From assembly GCA_900548905.1 (NCBI GenBank), contig URMK01000032.1, forward strand, positions 7,167-71,166: a DNA stretch of 64,000 bases, read 5' to 3'. The number at the start of each line of letters is the position of its first letter. Within the stretch, counting starts at the first letter, position 1. Under the pieces are notes generated by a model. That model had not been told where the DNA came from, did not search any database, and was given only the letters and a program-made list of their open reading frames with translations. Below are positions 16,587 through 25,251 of the stretch, one piece after another. The position numbers were made by a program, and so were the translations under genes. This DNA comes from an uncultured Lachnospiraceae bacterium (lineage in GTDB: Bacteria > Bacillota > Clostridia > Lachnospirales > Lachnospiraceae).

Positions 16587-18542
16587 ATGGAAAATGTAAC
16601 TCATGGATTTTGCTCACGTGAGGAGTGGACACAGTGGTTTGCCGATTATAACCTGATTGTGTCGGAAATAAATGATGCCAGCTATGAACTCATAGTAAGC
16701 GATCTCCCGGCAGACGAGTGGATTGCGGGATACCGCCATAACTCCAGGCAGATCCGGGAGGCTTACGTACGCAATGAGCAGATGCTGGATCGCCATGTCC
16801 GTTGGTTCACACGTACGCCCGGGCGCTGGACCAGGGAAGTGGCAGACCCGCTGACAGACTCCCTTTTCCGTTTTATCACCCGCGTGCAGGATCTCGGTTG
16901 CGCATATGAAATCGCAGATTCACTTGTGGATTTTTATAGTCCGCTTGGTGATGAGACAGCATTAATGAAATGCTATACGGTACGTGCCTTTTCCTATGGC
17001 TTTCTGGAACCCATCCACCTGGGTTCCCGGGCTTATGAGGATTGTGTCCGTGCCGCCGTATTCTATGAACGGCATTTCATGGAGCTTACCCCGGAAGAGC
17101 AGAGCATGGGGTTATCCATCTATGACTTGGAATTTGACCGCTTTATCAACTGTTTAAAACTGGGAAGCATCACCCCCGGACTGTTGGATGACATGTTAGC
17201 CTGCTATGAAGCGGCAAACCGTGCTGCCGCATATGTTATCCGCACCGATCAGGGGTATGAATTCAACCGGATCATACCTGACTTTGCTTATTATATGGGT
17301 TTTGGGGCCTTATGCCTAATGCCCGGGATGTGTACGGCCGCCCAGGCAGAGGTCATCTATCAGGCCGCCGCACACCGCCAGCATGACCCTGATCGCTCCG
17401 GAAAAGCTCCCTCGTTAAATTACCGGGTACGAACCGGGCTGGTTTACCGGATGGCCCAGCGTCTGCTTGGCCTGTGCACGGATGAGACGATTCTCGCAGA
17501 ACTCACACAGCTGACACAGGAGTATTTTCCCACACTGTTTACAGGTGCCACCTACAGCCAGGGAGCAGTAGAGGCCGTGAGCGCCATCCAGCTGGCAACC
17601 GAAAATCTGACCCGGCACGGAGAAAAAGAACCGGCTCTTTACCAGGCGGTGCAGGAGCTTTTCGCCCGGTATTTTACCACCCGGCCCTATACTACCTTTG
17701 TGGATTACGTCTGCGGTTCCTATAATTACTGCTATGTGCTTTCCGCGCTGCCTCATATCTGTGATGAGGAAATTCTGCTGCAGACACTTCTGAAGCTGAC
17801 CATGTTCCGGCAGGTACAGACAGCCATGCACTCCATCATGGTCGGCAGGCTGGCGCTTGAGCTTCTGGACCGTCTGATCGACCGTCGTCCGGATCTGCTG
17901 TCAGGCCAGTTAGGAACCACTTCTCCGGAAGAGGTGGTGCGCCGCAGGAAGGAGTTCCGGCGTTATCTCTATTCCGGTGCGCTGCTTCATGATATCGGAA
18001 AGGTATTGTGCTCCAGTGTAATTAACGCCCAGAGCCACCGCCTGGGAGAGCTGGAATTCCAGGTGCTTATGTTCCATCCTGTCACCGGAGGTGAAATGCT
18101 GGAAAATCTGCCCTGTCTGTCGGTTTTCCGGGATATCGCGCTGGGACACCACAAAAGCTATGACGGTACCCGGGGATATCCGCAGGAATTTGACAATACG
18201 GCTTCTCCCCAGAAGATTTTTATTGATATCATCACTATCTGTGACAGCCTGGATGCCGCTACCGATCACCTGGGACGCAATTACGCAACTGCCAAGTCTT
18301 TTGATACGGTGCTGGAAGAGCTGAAAGCCGGACGTCAAACGAGATATTCCGGGGATCTGGTCGATCTTCTGGACGGTGATAAAGACCTGTGCGCGCAGGT
18401 GCGCAGTATTCTGGAGGAAGGGCGCCGGGATGTCTATTATGATGTGCACAAAATGATTCTGAGCGAATTGTCCGTTCCGCTAAAGCCGAAGAAAGATCAC
18501 GACTGGCTCTTCGATTTGGGCCTTCCTTATGGAATCGACTGA
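16587..18542 (+). CDS. Large HD-domain protein, divergent HD-GYP type
   Basis: A 651-residue cytoplasmic protein. The first 440 residues are mostly helical, with no domain I can name. The C-terminal part is an HD phosphohydrolase: LLHDIGK (His468, Asp469), HPVTGGEML, then GHHKSYDGTRGYP (His521, His522) and DSLDAATDHLGRNY (Asp553). The order and spacing match HD-GYP phosphodiesterases, but HHExxDGxGYP is changed to HHKSYDGTRGYP, with an extra residue and Lys for Glu, so cyclic di-GMP hydrolysis is plausible but not assured. A GGGGGGAC site precedes the ATG. It is followed 92 bases later by the flavodiiron protein, possibly in the same transcript. Confidence 0.8.
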   Translation: MENVTHGFCSREEWTQWFADYNLIVSEINDASYELIVSDLPADEWIAGYRHNSRQIREAYVRNEQMLDRHVRWFTRTPGRWTREVADPLTDSLFRFITRVQDLGCAYEIADSLVDFYSPLGDETALMKCYTVRAFSYGFLEPIHLGSRAYEDCVRAAVFYERHFMELTPEEQSMGLSIYDLEFDRFINCLKLGSITPGLLDDMLACYEAANRAAAYVIRTDQGYEFNRIIPDFAYYMGFGALCLMPGMCTAAQAEVIYQAAAHRQHDPDRSGKAPSLNYRVRTGLVYRMAQRLLGLCTDETILAELTQLTQEYFPTLFTGATYSQGAVEAVSAIQLATENLTRHGEKEPALYQAVQELFARYFTTRPYTTFVDYVCGSYNYCYVLSALPHICDEEILLQTLLKLTMFRQVQTAMHSIMVGRLALELLDRLIDRRPDLLSGQLGTTSPEEVVRRRKEFRRYLYSGALLHDIGKVLCSSVINAQSHRLGELEFQVLMFHPVTGGEMLENLPCLSVFRDIALGHHKSYDGTRGYPQEFDNTASPQKIFIDIITICDSLDAATDHLGRNYATAKSFDTVLEELKAGRQTRYSGDLVDLLDGDKDLCAQVRSILEEGRRDVYYDVHKMILSELSVPLKPKKDHDWLFDLGLPYGID

Positions 18543-18634
18543 TAAAGAAACCTGACGGAATAAAGCCATATGTTTCTGAATAAGAAATGCAGTATAACAG
18601 ATAATACTGCAAAAAGGAAAGTGAGGAATCCCTC

Positions 18635-19840
18635 ATGCACTGCACCTGCAAACTATCAGATTCCGTATATTGGACGGGCGGCTGTGACCGCCGTATGGCT
18701 TTATTTGAAAATCTGTTTCCCATTCCCCATGGGATCACCTATAATTCCTATCTTATCATGGATGAACACACCGCATTAATCGACACGGTGGACGCTTCGA
18801 TCTCCCGTCAGTTTTTGGAGAACGTTCTCCATACGTTAAACGGACGCTCGCTGGACTATCTGGTGATAAACCATATGGAACCGGATCATTGCGCCAACAT
18901 TGAAGAGCTGCTGCTGCGTTTCCCGGATATAACGCTGGTGGGGAATGCAAAGACCTTTGCGCTGATGCGCCAGTTTTATGATTTTGATTTTACAGGCCAT
19001 ATGCTCACGGTCAAAGAAAAAGACAGCCTGGGGCTTGGTTCCCACACGCTGCGCTTTTATTTAACCCCAATGGTACATTGGCCCGAGGTCATGATGACAT
19101 ATGAAGAAACAGAGAAGCTGCTCTTCTCCGCCGATGCTTTCGGCAGCTTCGGCGCCCTGAGCGGTAATCTGTTCAATGACGAAGTAAACCTGGAACAGGA
19201 CTGGCTGTCCGAGGTCCGCAGGTATTATGGAAATATTGTGGGAAAATACGGGATTCAGGTCCAGTCCGCGCTGAAGAAGCTTTCCCTTTTGGATATAAAA
19301 ATGATATGCCCGCTCCATGGCCTGGTGTGGAGAAGCCGCCTGGATCAGTTATTCCATCAATATGACCTGTGGAGCCGCTATGAGCCGGAAGAGCAGACCG
19401 CGGCCCTTTTCTATGGATCCATGTACGGTGATACGGAAAATGCGATTAACATCCTGGCGCACGGCCTGGCAGGCGCCGGCGTGAAGAATATCTGCGTATA
19501 CGATATCTCCAATACCCATGTATCCACCCTGATCGCCGAAGTTTTCCGCTGCAGCCATCTGCTATTGGCCGCCCCCACCTATAACAACGGCATTTACCCG
19601 GTCATGGCTAACTTTCTGCACGATATGAAAGCCCTGAATCTGCAGAACCGTACCATCGGCCTGCTGGAAAACGGATCCTGGGCCCCTGCGGCGGGCAGGC
19701 AGATCCAGGCCATGCTGCAGGAAATGAAGGATGTCAGGGTGCTGGATCCTGTGGTTACGGTCCGCTCTTCCCTGAAGGGAGAAACCCTTTCCCAGTTAGA
19801 CAAGCTCAAAGAAAACCTTCTCACATCTCTTTCCCTGTAG
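18635..19840 (+). CDS. FprA-family flavodiiron protein
   Basis: A 401-residue A-type flavoprotein. The N-terminal metallo-beta-lactamase-like domain keeps the diiron ligands in NHMEPDH (His80, Glu82, Asp84, His85), VHWPEVM, SADAFG and CPLHGLVW. The C-terminal flavodoxin domain binds FMN through FYGSMYGDTENA and LLAAPTYNNGIYP. The enzyme reduces oxygen to water or nitric oxide to nitrous oxide using electrons from rubredoxin or a related donor, protecting anaerobes. No rubredoxin or flavin-reductase domain is fused. The start has AGGAAAGTGAGG upstream. Ferritin and the HPr-like gene lie close by, but on separate transcripts. Confidence 0.93.
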   Translation: MHCTCKLSDSVYWTGGCDRRMALFENLFPIPHGITYNSYLIMDEHTALIDTVDASISRQFLENVLHTLNGRSLDYLVINHMEPDHCANIEELLLRFPDITLVGNAKTFALMRQFYDFDFTGHMLTVKEKDSLGLGSHTLRFYLTPMVHWPEVMMTYEETEKLLFSADAFGSFGALSGNLFNDEVNLEQDWLSEVRRYYGNIVGKYGIQVQSALKKLSLLDIKMICPLHGLVWRSRLDQLFHQYDLWSRYEPEEQTAALFYGSMYGDTENAINILAHGLAGAGVKNICVYDISNTHVSTLIAEVFRCSHLLLAAPTYNNGIYPVMANFLHDMKALNLQNRTIGLLENGSWAPAAGRQIQAMLQEMKDVRVLDPVVTVRSSLKGETLSQLDKLKENLLTSLSL

Positions 19841-19896
19841 CACACGAAAGAAAGCGGCCGCCTTCCTGTCCCGCCGGCAGCCGCCGTTCGCCCGGC

Positions 19897-20127
19897 TTAC
19901 TCGCACAGATAAGGGGCTATTTCCGCAAGCAGGTTCTCCGCTTCATCCGTGTTGATACAAAGCTTCGTCTTATTCCCTACCCCCACTCCGAGTACGCCCA
20001 GGATAGACTTGGCATCCACCACGTATTTCCCATGGACCATATCAACATCGTACGGATATTTTGTAACAATCCCATTTAAACGTACAGCATCCTGTTCTGT
20101 CTTCAGAAAAATATATTTTTCTATCAT
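19897..20127 (-). CDS. HPr-like protein lacking the phosphorylatable histidine
   Basis: A 76-residue protein with an HPr-like fold. The segment KYVVDAKSILGVLGVGVGNKTKL matches the region of HPr around regulatory Ser46, with a serine in KSILGV. The N-terminal strand that carries His15 in phosphotransferase HPr is replaced by IVTKYPYDVDMVHG, and the only histidine is outside the active-site loop. It therefore cannot act as a classical phosphocarrier; a Crh-like regulatory role is possible (inference). GGAGGTGGC lies just before the ATG. It is a single gene on the minus strand, convergent with the flavodiiron gene. Confidence 0.8.
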   Translation of the reverse strand: MIEKYIFLKTEQDAVRLNGIVTKYPYDVDMVHGKYVVDAKSILGVLGVGVGNKTKLCINTDEAENLLAEIAPYLCE

Positions 20128-20288
20128 ACTGCCACCTCCCTGGTATTCTGTTTTACAAACTGCTGCTCTCCTCCGGCTTTGCAGCCGGCTTTGTCAGCAG
20201 AACTCCGCTAGCTTCTTTCTATTATACTCTTTTTATCCGGAAAAGGATACGGCTTTCTTTTTACAAAACCCGTAGTAAAATCCCACAG

Positions 20289-20365
20289 CGTAACAGTTCG
20301 GACAACTCTTTGTGCCCTGCGGCATCCCCTGGACCCTCTCCAGCTTTTCCCCGGGGCGGCGGGCA
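20289..20365. repeat. Family A intergenic repeat, half copy
   Basis: On the plus strand the block runs from CGTAACAGTTCGG through CTTTGTGCCCTGCGGCATCC to TTTTCCCCGGGGCGGCGGG. It aligns closely with 63880-63960 (GTAACCGTTCAGA, CTTTGTGTCCCGCGGCATCC, TTTTCCCTGGGGCGGCGG) and more distantly with the left arm of the element at 36137. No matching second arm is seen here, so this copy seems to be half an element or a decayed one. It lies in the 370-bp gap between the HPr-like gene and ferritin, upstream of the ferritin promoter. Confidence 0.65.
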
Positions 20366-20414
20366 TGACGCCTTCCGATTGTCGGAATTTGCGTTCTATA
20401 AATACCGGATAACA

Positions 20415-20470
20415 TTGACATAAGGCCCCGCCGTGATATACTTGGCTGGTAGATGCAGCCGGAAGGCTGC
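20415..20470 (+). promoter_or_regulatory. Ferritin promoter and 5'-leader hairpin
   Basis: TTGACA (20415-20420), a 16-base spacer and TATACT (20437-20442) form a strong promoter. The leader begins with a hairpin, GCAGCC-GGAA-GGCTGC (20455-20470), about 28 bases before the ATG. The hairpin may stabilise the mRNA or tune translation. Confidence 0.7.
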
Positions 20471-20498
20471 ATAAGAAATGGAAAGAGGTGACGGAGAA

Positions 20499-21011
20499 AT
20501 GGAAAATAAGGTCGCTGAAATGCTTAATGAGCAAATCAACAAAGAATTTTATTCCGCATATCTGTACTTGGATATCGCTAATTTTTACTCCTCAAAAGGG
20601 CTGGACGGTTTCGCCGGCTGGTTTGAAATACAGGCTAAGGAAGAGCAGGATCATGCCCTTCTGTTTTATAAATACTTACACAACAATGACGAATGTGTTA
20701 CCCTGCAGCCCATCAGCAAACCGGAGCAGGTATTTGATGAGGACTTGTCCGCCCCTTTGAAGGCTTCTTTAGAACATGAAAAATACGTAACCGGGCGGAT
20801 CAATGCAATTTATGCCGCCGCCCTGAAGGCCGATGACTTCAGGACCGTACAGTTTTTGGACTGGTTTGTCAAAGAACAGGGGGAAGAAGAAAAGAATTCT
20901 CTGGATCTCATCACCAAAATGCAGCTTTTCGGAAGCGATACGAAAGGGCTGTATATGCTTAACAGCGAATTGGCGGGAAGGACCTATGCGGCCCCTTCCC
21001 TGGTTATTTGA
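20499..21011 (+). CDS. ftnA: Ferritin (non-haem, Ftn type)
   Basis: A 170-residue four-helix iron-storage protein. The ferroxidase ligands are visible: Glu in INKEFYSAYLYL, the EEQDHA motif (ExxH) in helix B, and Glu in the VKEQGEEEKNSLDLI helix. It oxidises Fe2+ and stores it in a 24-subunit shell in the cytoplasm. A frame starting 21 bases upstream exists, but AGAGGTGA about eight bases before the ATG at 20499 and the usual MENKV start decide for 20499. It is monocistronic, with its own promoter and a terminator right after. Its neighbours suggest iron and oxygen homeostasis. Confidence 0.95.
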   Translation: MENKVAEMLNEQINKEFYSAYLYLDIANFYSSKGLDGFAGWFEIQAKEEQDHALLFYKYLHNNDECVTLQPISKPEQVFDEDLSAPLKASLEHEKYVTGRINAIYAAALKADDFRTVQFLDWFVKEQGEEEKNSLDLITKMQLFGSDTKGLYMLNSELAGRTYAAPSLVI

Positions 21012-21014
21012 CAA

Positions 21015-21048
21015 AGCGCTGCCTTTCCTTCCCGGATAAGGCAGCGCT
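21015..21048. terminator. Bidirectional terminator between ferritin and the ABC operon
   Basis: An 11-bp perfect stem, AGCGCTGCCTT (21015-21025) and its complement (21038-21048), lies between convergent genes ending at 21011 and 21055. Confidence 0.8.
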
Positions 21049-21054
21049 CTTTCG

Positions 21055-22797
21055 TCAGCTCCCGGGGCTCCACACGGCATTACCCGCCTGGATGGAATAC
21101 AGCCGCCGGTACAGCCCCCGGCGTTCCATAAGGCTTCTGTGGTTTCCCTGCTCTACAACCGCTCCGTTTTCAAGAACAACGATGTGATCCGCGGCAGCAA
21201 CCGTACGCAGCCGGTGGGCAATGACCAAAACCGTTTTACCGGATACAAGACGGTTGACAGCCTGCTGGACAAATACCTCATTTTCAGGATCTAAAGAGGC
21301 CGTGGCTTCATCAAGAATGACCACCGGTGCATTTTTCAGCAGTGCCCTGGCAATGGAAATGCGCTGACGCTCCCCGCCGGAAAGGGTCGCACCATTTTCT
21401 CCGAGCATCGTCTGATACCCATCCGGAAGCCTTTCGATAAACTCATCACAGCAGGCCGCCTTTGCAGCCGCTTTTATTTCCTCCTCACCGGCTTCCGGAT
21501 TACCGATGCGGATATTTCCTTCAATGGTATCATTAAATAGCGTGACCTCCTGGAACACAAAGGAAAACAGCCGCATCAGATATTCCGGGTCAAGCTTCTT
21601 CACATTGATGCCGCCGATGCACACGCTTCCGCTGTCCGCATCCCAGAAACGGGCGGCCAGACGGGATATGGTGCTTTTGCCGCTGCCGGAAGGTCCCACC
21701 AATGCCGTGACCTTCCCTTCCGGGGCGGTGAAGCTCACATCCCGGAGAATCTCGGCATCGTTGTAAGAAAAGCGGACTTTGTCAAAGGTAATCCCGGTAT
21801 GCGCAATCTTAATATCATTTTTTCCCGCCATAGGTTCACTTTCCATCAGCATGCGCAGACGGCCTGTGGAAACACGGAGATAGAGCAGGTCAGGCAGCAT
21901 GGTAAGTACGGTGAGTATGGGACCATAAATCCTGCTTGCAATCAACAGGAACATAAGCAAAACAAGAAAGTCAATCCGTCCCGATGTCAGCAGTGTTACT
22001 CCCACAAACGCTACAATACCGATGCCGCAGCGCAGCAGCATGGTGGACAGCGCCATAATTGAGCCGGAGGCCAGTTCCACGCGGACAGCCGTACGGCGCA
22101 GCCCGGTAAACGCATCATCCAGACTTTTGAACCGTTCCCCGCCCAGGCCGCAGGCACGGATGACCTTGATTCCTTCCAGATATTCCTGAGACATCTTTTC
22201 CGCATGCAGTCTTGCCTCCACATGGCGGGAAAACAAACGGCCCTGCAGTTTATGGCTCAGATACAGGACAAGGGCTGCGAACGGAAGCATCAGGAACATT
22301 GCAAGCGCCATTCTCCAGTCAAATACCGCAAGTAACACACATACCAACACGGATGAAAGGATATTGGCGATGAGCTGGGGCACAATGTTGGACATGGCCT
22401 GTTCTATGTTGGTACAGTCCGTCATAATGTTGGAAGAAAGCTCCGTCAAGTCCCGTGCATTAAAAAAGCTCATGGGAAGCCTGCGCATCTGTTCCGCCAC
22501 CCGCAGACGTGCCGCTTCCGATTGTCCGTAGTAAGTGGTATAGGCTTTCTTATAATCGTGCTTTGACAGCAGGAAAATTACAAGAAAGGCCGCAAATCCC
22601 ATTGCGAACAGAATCCACAGCCTGGTCCGGGATACTTCTCCTCCTGTAAGAGGCTTCAGCAGCTCCATAAAAACCTGAATGGTAACCATAAAAGGAAGCA
22701 TCAGGGAAAGGCTGGTAAGAAAGCAGGCAGTCACCGCACTGCGCAGATTTTTCTGCCCCTGTCCGTCAAGAAGCAATAATTTATTAAGTATTTTCAT
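21055..22797 (-). CDS. ABC transporter permease/ATPase, second half of a heterodimeric pair
   Basis: A 580-residue half-transporter: a six-helix type I exporter domain, then an ATPase with Walker A GPSGSGKST, signature LSGGERQRISIARAL and Walker B VVILDEATASLD. The start at 22797 overlaps the upstream stop (ATGA) and gives MKILNKLLLL; a longer frame is not needed. Pairs like this beside an MptD/EcfA/EcfT set resemble YbtP/YbtQ- and IrtA/IrtB-type systems, which import metal-siderophore complexes despite the exporter fold. The substrate is inferred from context only. Confidence 0.9.
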   Translation of the reverse strand: MKILNKLLLLDGQGQKNLRSAVTACFLTSLSLMLPFMVTIQVFMELLKPLTGGEVSRTRLWILFAMGFAAFLVIFLLSKHDYKKAYTTYYGQSEAARLRVAEQMRRLPMSFFNARDLTELSSNIMTDCTNIEQAMSNIVPQLIANILSSVLVCVLLAVFDWRMALAMFLMLPFAALVLYLSHKLQGRLFSRHVEARLHAEKMSQEYLEGIKVIRACGLGGERFKSLDDAFTGLRRTAVRVELASGSIMALSTMLLRCGIGIVAFVGVTLLTSGRIDFLVLLMFLLIASRIYGPILTVLTMLPDLLYLRVSTGRLRMLMESEPMAGKNDIKIAHTGITFDKVRFSYNDAEILRDVSFTAPEGKVTALVGPSGSGKSTISRLAARFWDADSGSVCIGGINVKKLDPEYLMRLFSFVFQEVTLFNDTIEGNIRIGNPEAGEEEIKAAAKAACCDEFIERLPDGYQTMLGENGATLSGGERQRISIARALLKNAPVVILDEATASLDPENEVFVQQAVNRLVSGKTVLVIAHRLRTVAAADHIVVLENGAVVEQGNHRSLMERRGLYRRLYSIQAGNAVWSPGS

Positions 22798-24599
22798 GCT
22801 TTGCCTTCCTTTCCGCTCCCAATTCCCCATCTGAGGGATTGTTTGTAACGTTCCCACATATTGGCATAGATTCCGCCCTTCTCCAGAAGGACTTCATGCG
22901 ATCCTGCTTCGGCAAGCCTGCCTTCGGCCATCACCAGAATGAGATCAGCGTCTTTAACGGTACCAAGGCGGTGGGCGATCATGATAACGGTTTTTCCCTC
23001 CATCAGTCTGCCAAGAGCCTCCTGTATGAGCTGCTCATTTTCCGGATCGGCAAAAGCCGTCGCTTCATCCAGAACCAGAATAGGCGCGCTTCTGATGATC
23101 GCACGGGCTATGGAGATCCTCTGTGCCTCGCCGCCCGACAGATGAACACCTTCTTCACCCAGAACCGTATCATAGCCCTTAGGAAGCCGGGAAATGAATG
23201 TGTCGCACATAGCCGCCTTTGCCGCCTGCATCACTTCCCCGTCCGTCGCACCGGGCCTCCCCATACGAATGTTCTCCCGGATGCTCTGCCCGAAAAGATA
23301 CACATCCTGAAAAACAAAACCCACCTGTTCCATCAATTCACTCTCCGACAGCTCACGGATGTCAACACCTCCCACGCAGATCCTCCCCTCCGCCACATCC
23401 CAAAACCGGGGAAGCAGATGTGCAATCGTACTTTTACCCCCGCCGGACGGGCCGACAATGGCCGTAATTCTGCCTGCGGGGGCGGTAAAACTCACCTCGC
23501 ACAGAGCCTTTTTATCCGTACCCTCATACGAAAATGACACGTTTCGAAAAGCGACGGAGGAATCCGCTGGATGTTTCCCCTTTCCGGTCTCCGGCAGTTC
23601 CGGTAATGCCATCATCGCATCAAAGTTAGCCACGCCTCCCGCTATCCTCATACTGGAAGAGGATACATACATAAATTTATGAAGTATGGATGCTATGGCG
23701 GGCGTAAACAGTAGATAAAAAAGGAAACTCAACAGATAGGACGCATAATCGGTTGTTTTATAACCGATAAGAATCCCAACCGGCAGAATAAACAGGTAAA
23801 TATTGTTGATGATCGCCATAAACGCAGACGTGTAATTCTCCCATTTGAACGTATAGGTAAGCATGATCTTTGTATAGGCCGTAATTGCCCCATATAACTG
23901 CTTAAAAGAACTTGCTGTCTGGCCAAAAGCTTTCAGTACGGGCATACCGCGCACATATTCGACGGAAGCTTCCGTCATGTCCGCGCCTGTTTTCTGTATT
24001 TCCTGCATGATCTCCGGCCCGGCCGCCCCCATAGTCATCATCTGGATACCAAAGGCAGCCGCAACTGCTGCAAGAGCCGCAAGCCCGAACCGCCAGTCAA
24101 ATACAAACAGCATGACCAGAAGCACCACCGGGGCCGCAAAGGAGGCGACCATATCGGGGTAGGTATGGGCGATAAAACTCTCCATTTTATCAATATCCTG
24201 ATCAATAACCTTACGGAACCGGCCGCTTCCGATGTTCAGATGAAATCCCAGAGGTACTTTTGCCAGATGCCTAGTAAATATGGTTTTGAGCCGGTATTGT
24301 GTCCCAAACGCCGCCAGATGAGCGCAAACAGACGATACCAGGAAACAAAGAGCATCTGCCACAATCCCTGCTATTGCCAGAAAGCCATACCCTATGACTG
24401 TGCCGGTATCCAGTTTGGTAAAATCAGGATATACCGCAATCACATCCCGCACGATGAGATACACTGCAAGATAAGGAATAAAAGAAGCCGCCGCGGCCAG
24501 CGCAGCCAGAATACCGCTGGCAGTAAGCAATCCTTTATGGTCTGCTGCCAGTTCAAAGAGCCGCGGCATTCCGCTTTTTGCTTTTTTCTCTTCTGCCAT
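22794..24599 (-). CDS. ABC transporter permease/ATPase, first half of a heterodimeric pair
   Basis: A 601-residue half-transporter with six membrane helices and an ATPase domain (Walker A GPSGGGKST, signature LSGGEAQRISIARAI, Walker B ILVLDEATAFADPEN). In the last motif the usual SLD is FAD, a substitution common in YbtP/IrtA-like subunits. The ATG overlaps the stop of the S-component gene (TGATG), with GGGAGG five bases before it. It is the fourth gene of a tightly packed five-gene operon. Import of a siderophore or chelate is the family-based guess; export cannot be excluded. Confidence 0.9.
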   Translation of the reverse strand: MAEEKKAKSGMPRLFELAADHKGLLTASGILAALAAAASFIPYLAVYLIVRDVIAVYPDFTKLDTGTVIGYGFLAIAGIVADALCFLVSSVCAHLAAFGTQYRLKTIFTRHLAKVPLGFHLNIGSGRFRKVIDQDIDKMESFIAHTYPDMVASFAAPVVLLVMLFVFDWRFGLAALAAVAAAFGIQMMTMGAAGPEIMQEIQKTGADMTEASVEYVRGMPVLKAFGQTASSFKQLYGAITAYTKIMLTYTFKWENYTSAFMAIINNIYLFILPVGILIGYKTTDYASYLLSFLFYLLFTPAIASILHKFMYVSSSSMRIAGGVANFDAMMALPELPETGKGKHPADSSVAFRNVSFSYEGTDKKALCEVSFTAPAGRITAIVGPSGGGKSTIAHLLPRFWDVAEGRICVGGVDIRELSESELMEQVGFVFQDVYLFGQSIRENIRMGRPGATDGEVMQAAKAAMCDTFISRLPKGYDTVLGEEGVHLSGGEAQRISIARAIIRSAPILVLDEATAFADPENEQLIQEALGRLMEGKTVIMIAHRLGTVKDADLILVMAEGRLAEAGSHEVLLEKGGIYANMWERYKQSLRWGIGSGKEGKA

Positions 24600-25222
24600 C
24601 ACACAGCCTCCCTGACAAGCCCTGCCTTTATAAAATGCTTCCTGAACATGGCGCGGGCGAGCAACGTCCCAAGAACTGCGGCAGCAATAGTAACAACCGC
24701 GGCCAGGATCAGATAGGGACCGCTTACAAATTCAACCAGCTGTGCCATAAAATCGTTGTCTATGCTGTTGGTTTCTGCCAATTGCCGGTAATAGTCTTTC
24801 ATTGTCAGAAGCGGGACATAGGAACCCGCAGCAGTGGCTGTCATCAGAACGGCATAGCTGACCGTTTCTTTTATGTAATTCCGGTAATTCCCGCTGCGTG
24901 CAATAAGCTCCGCAAGCAGAGCCCCCGCCGCAACGGAAACAATAATCGGCCAGCCGCTTCCCATCACGAACATCACAAGGCCGAACAATATGCCGAATAA
25001 AAGAATGGCGCCTGCCTTTGGTGTTTTCGACCGAAGCAGCATGTAAACAGGACCGGCAATCAGTGCGCCCAGCGCAACGCCGAAGGGCTGGGTGTAAATT
25101 GTCAGGCTCATCACCATAATACAGGCTAAAAAAAGAACGATAAAGATAACTGTGAAAATGCCCAGATTGATAAAATCCTGTCCTTTAAGCTTCGTGTTGG
25201 AATAGGTTTTGTTTTGTTTCAT
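24599..25222 (-). CDS. MptD-family ECF transporter substrate-binding (S) component
   Basis: A 207-residue integral membrane protein with about five hydrophobic helices (IFTVIFIVLFLACIMVMSL, then AILLFGILFGLVMFVMG and others). It matches the MptD-like putative S components found with a fused ATPase and a CbiQ-like T protein. It would hold the substrate in the membrane while EcfA/EcfT drive transport. The start has GGGAGG upstream, 29 bases after the ATPase gene. MptD systems in streptococci and clostridia are linked to metal uptake, but the ligand here is unproven. Confidence 0.85.
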   Translation of the reverse strand: MKQNKTYSNTKLKGQDFINLGIFTVIFIVLFLACIMVMSLTIYTQPFGVALGALIAGPVYMLLRSKTPKAGAILLFGILFGLVMFVMGSGWPIIVSVAAGALLAELIARSGNYRNYIKETVSYAVLMTATAAGSYVPLLTMKDYYRQLAETNSIDNDFMAQLVEFVSGPYLILAAVVTIAAAVLGTLLARAMFRKHFIKAGLVREAV

Positions 25223-25251
25223 TTTAAATGTTCCTCCCTTTTCTTTTTTCT

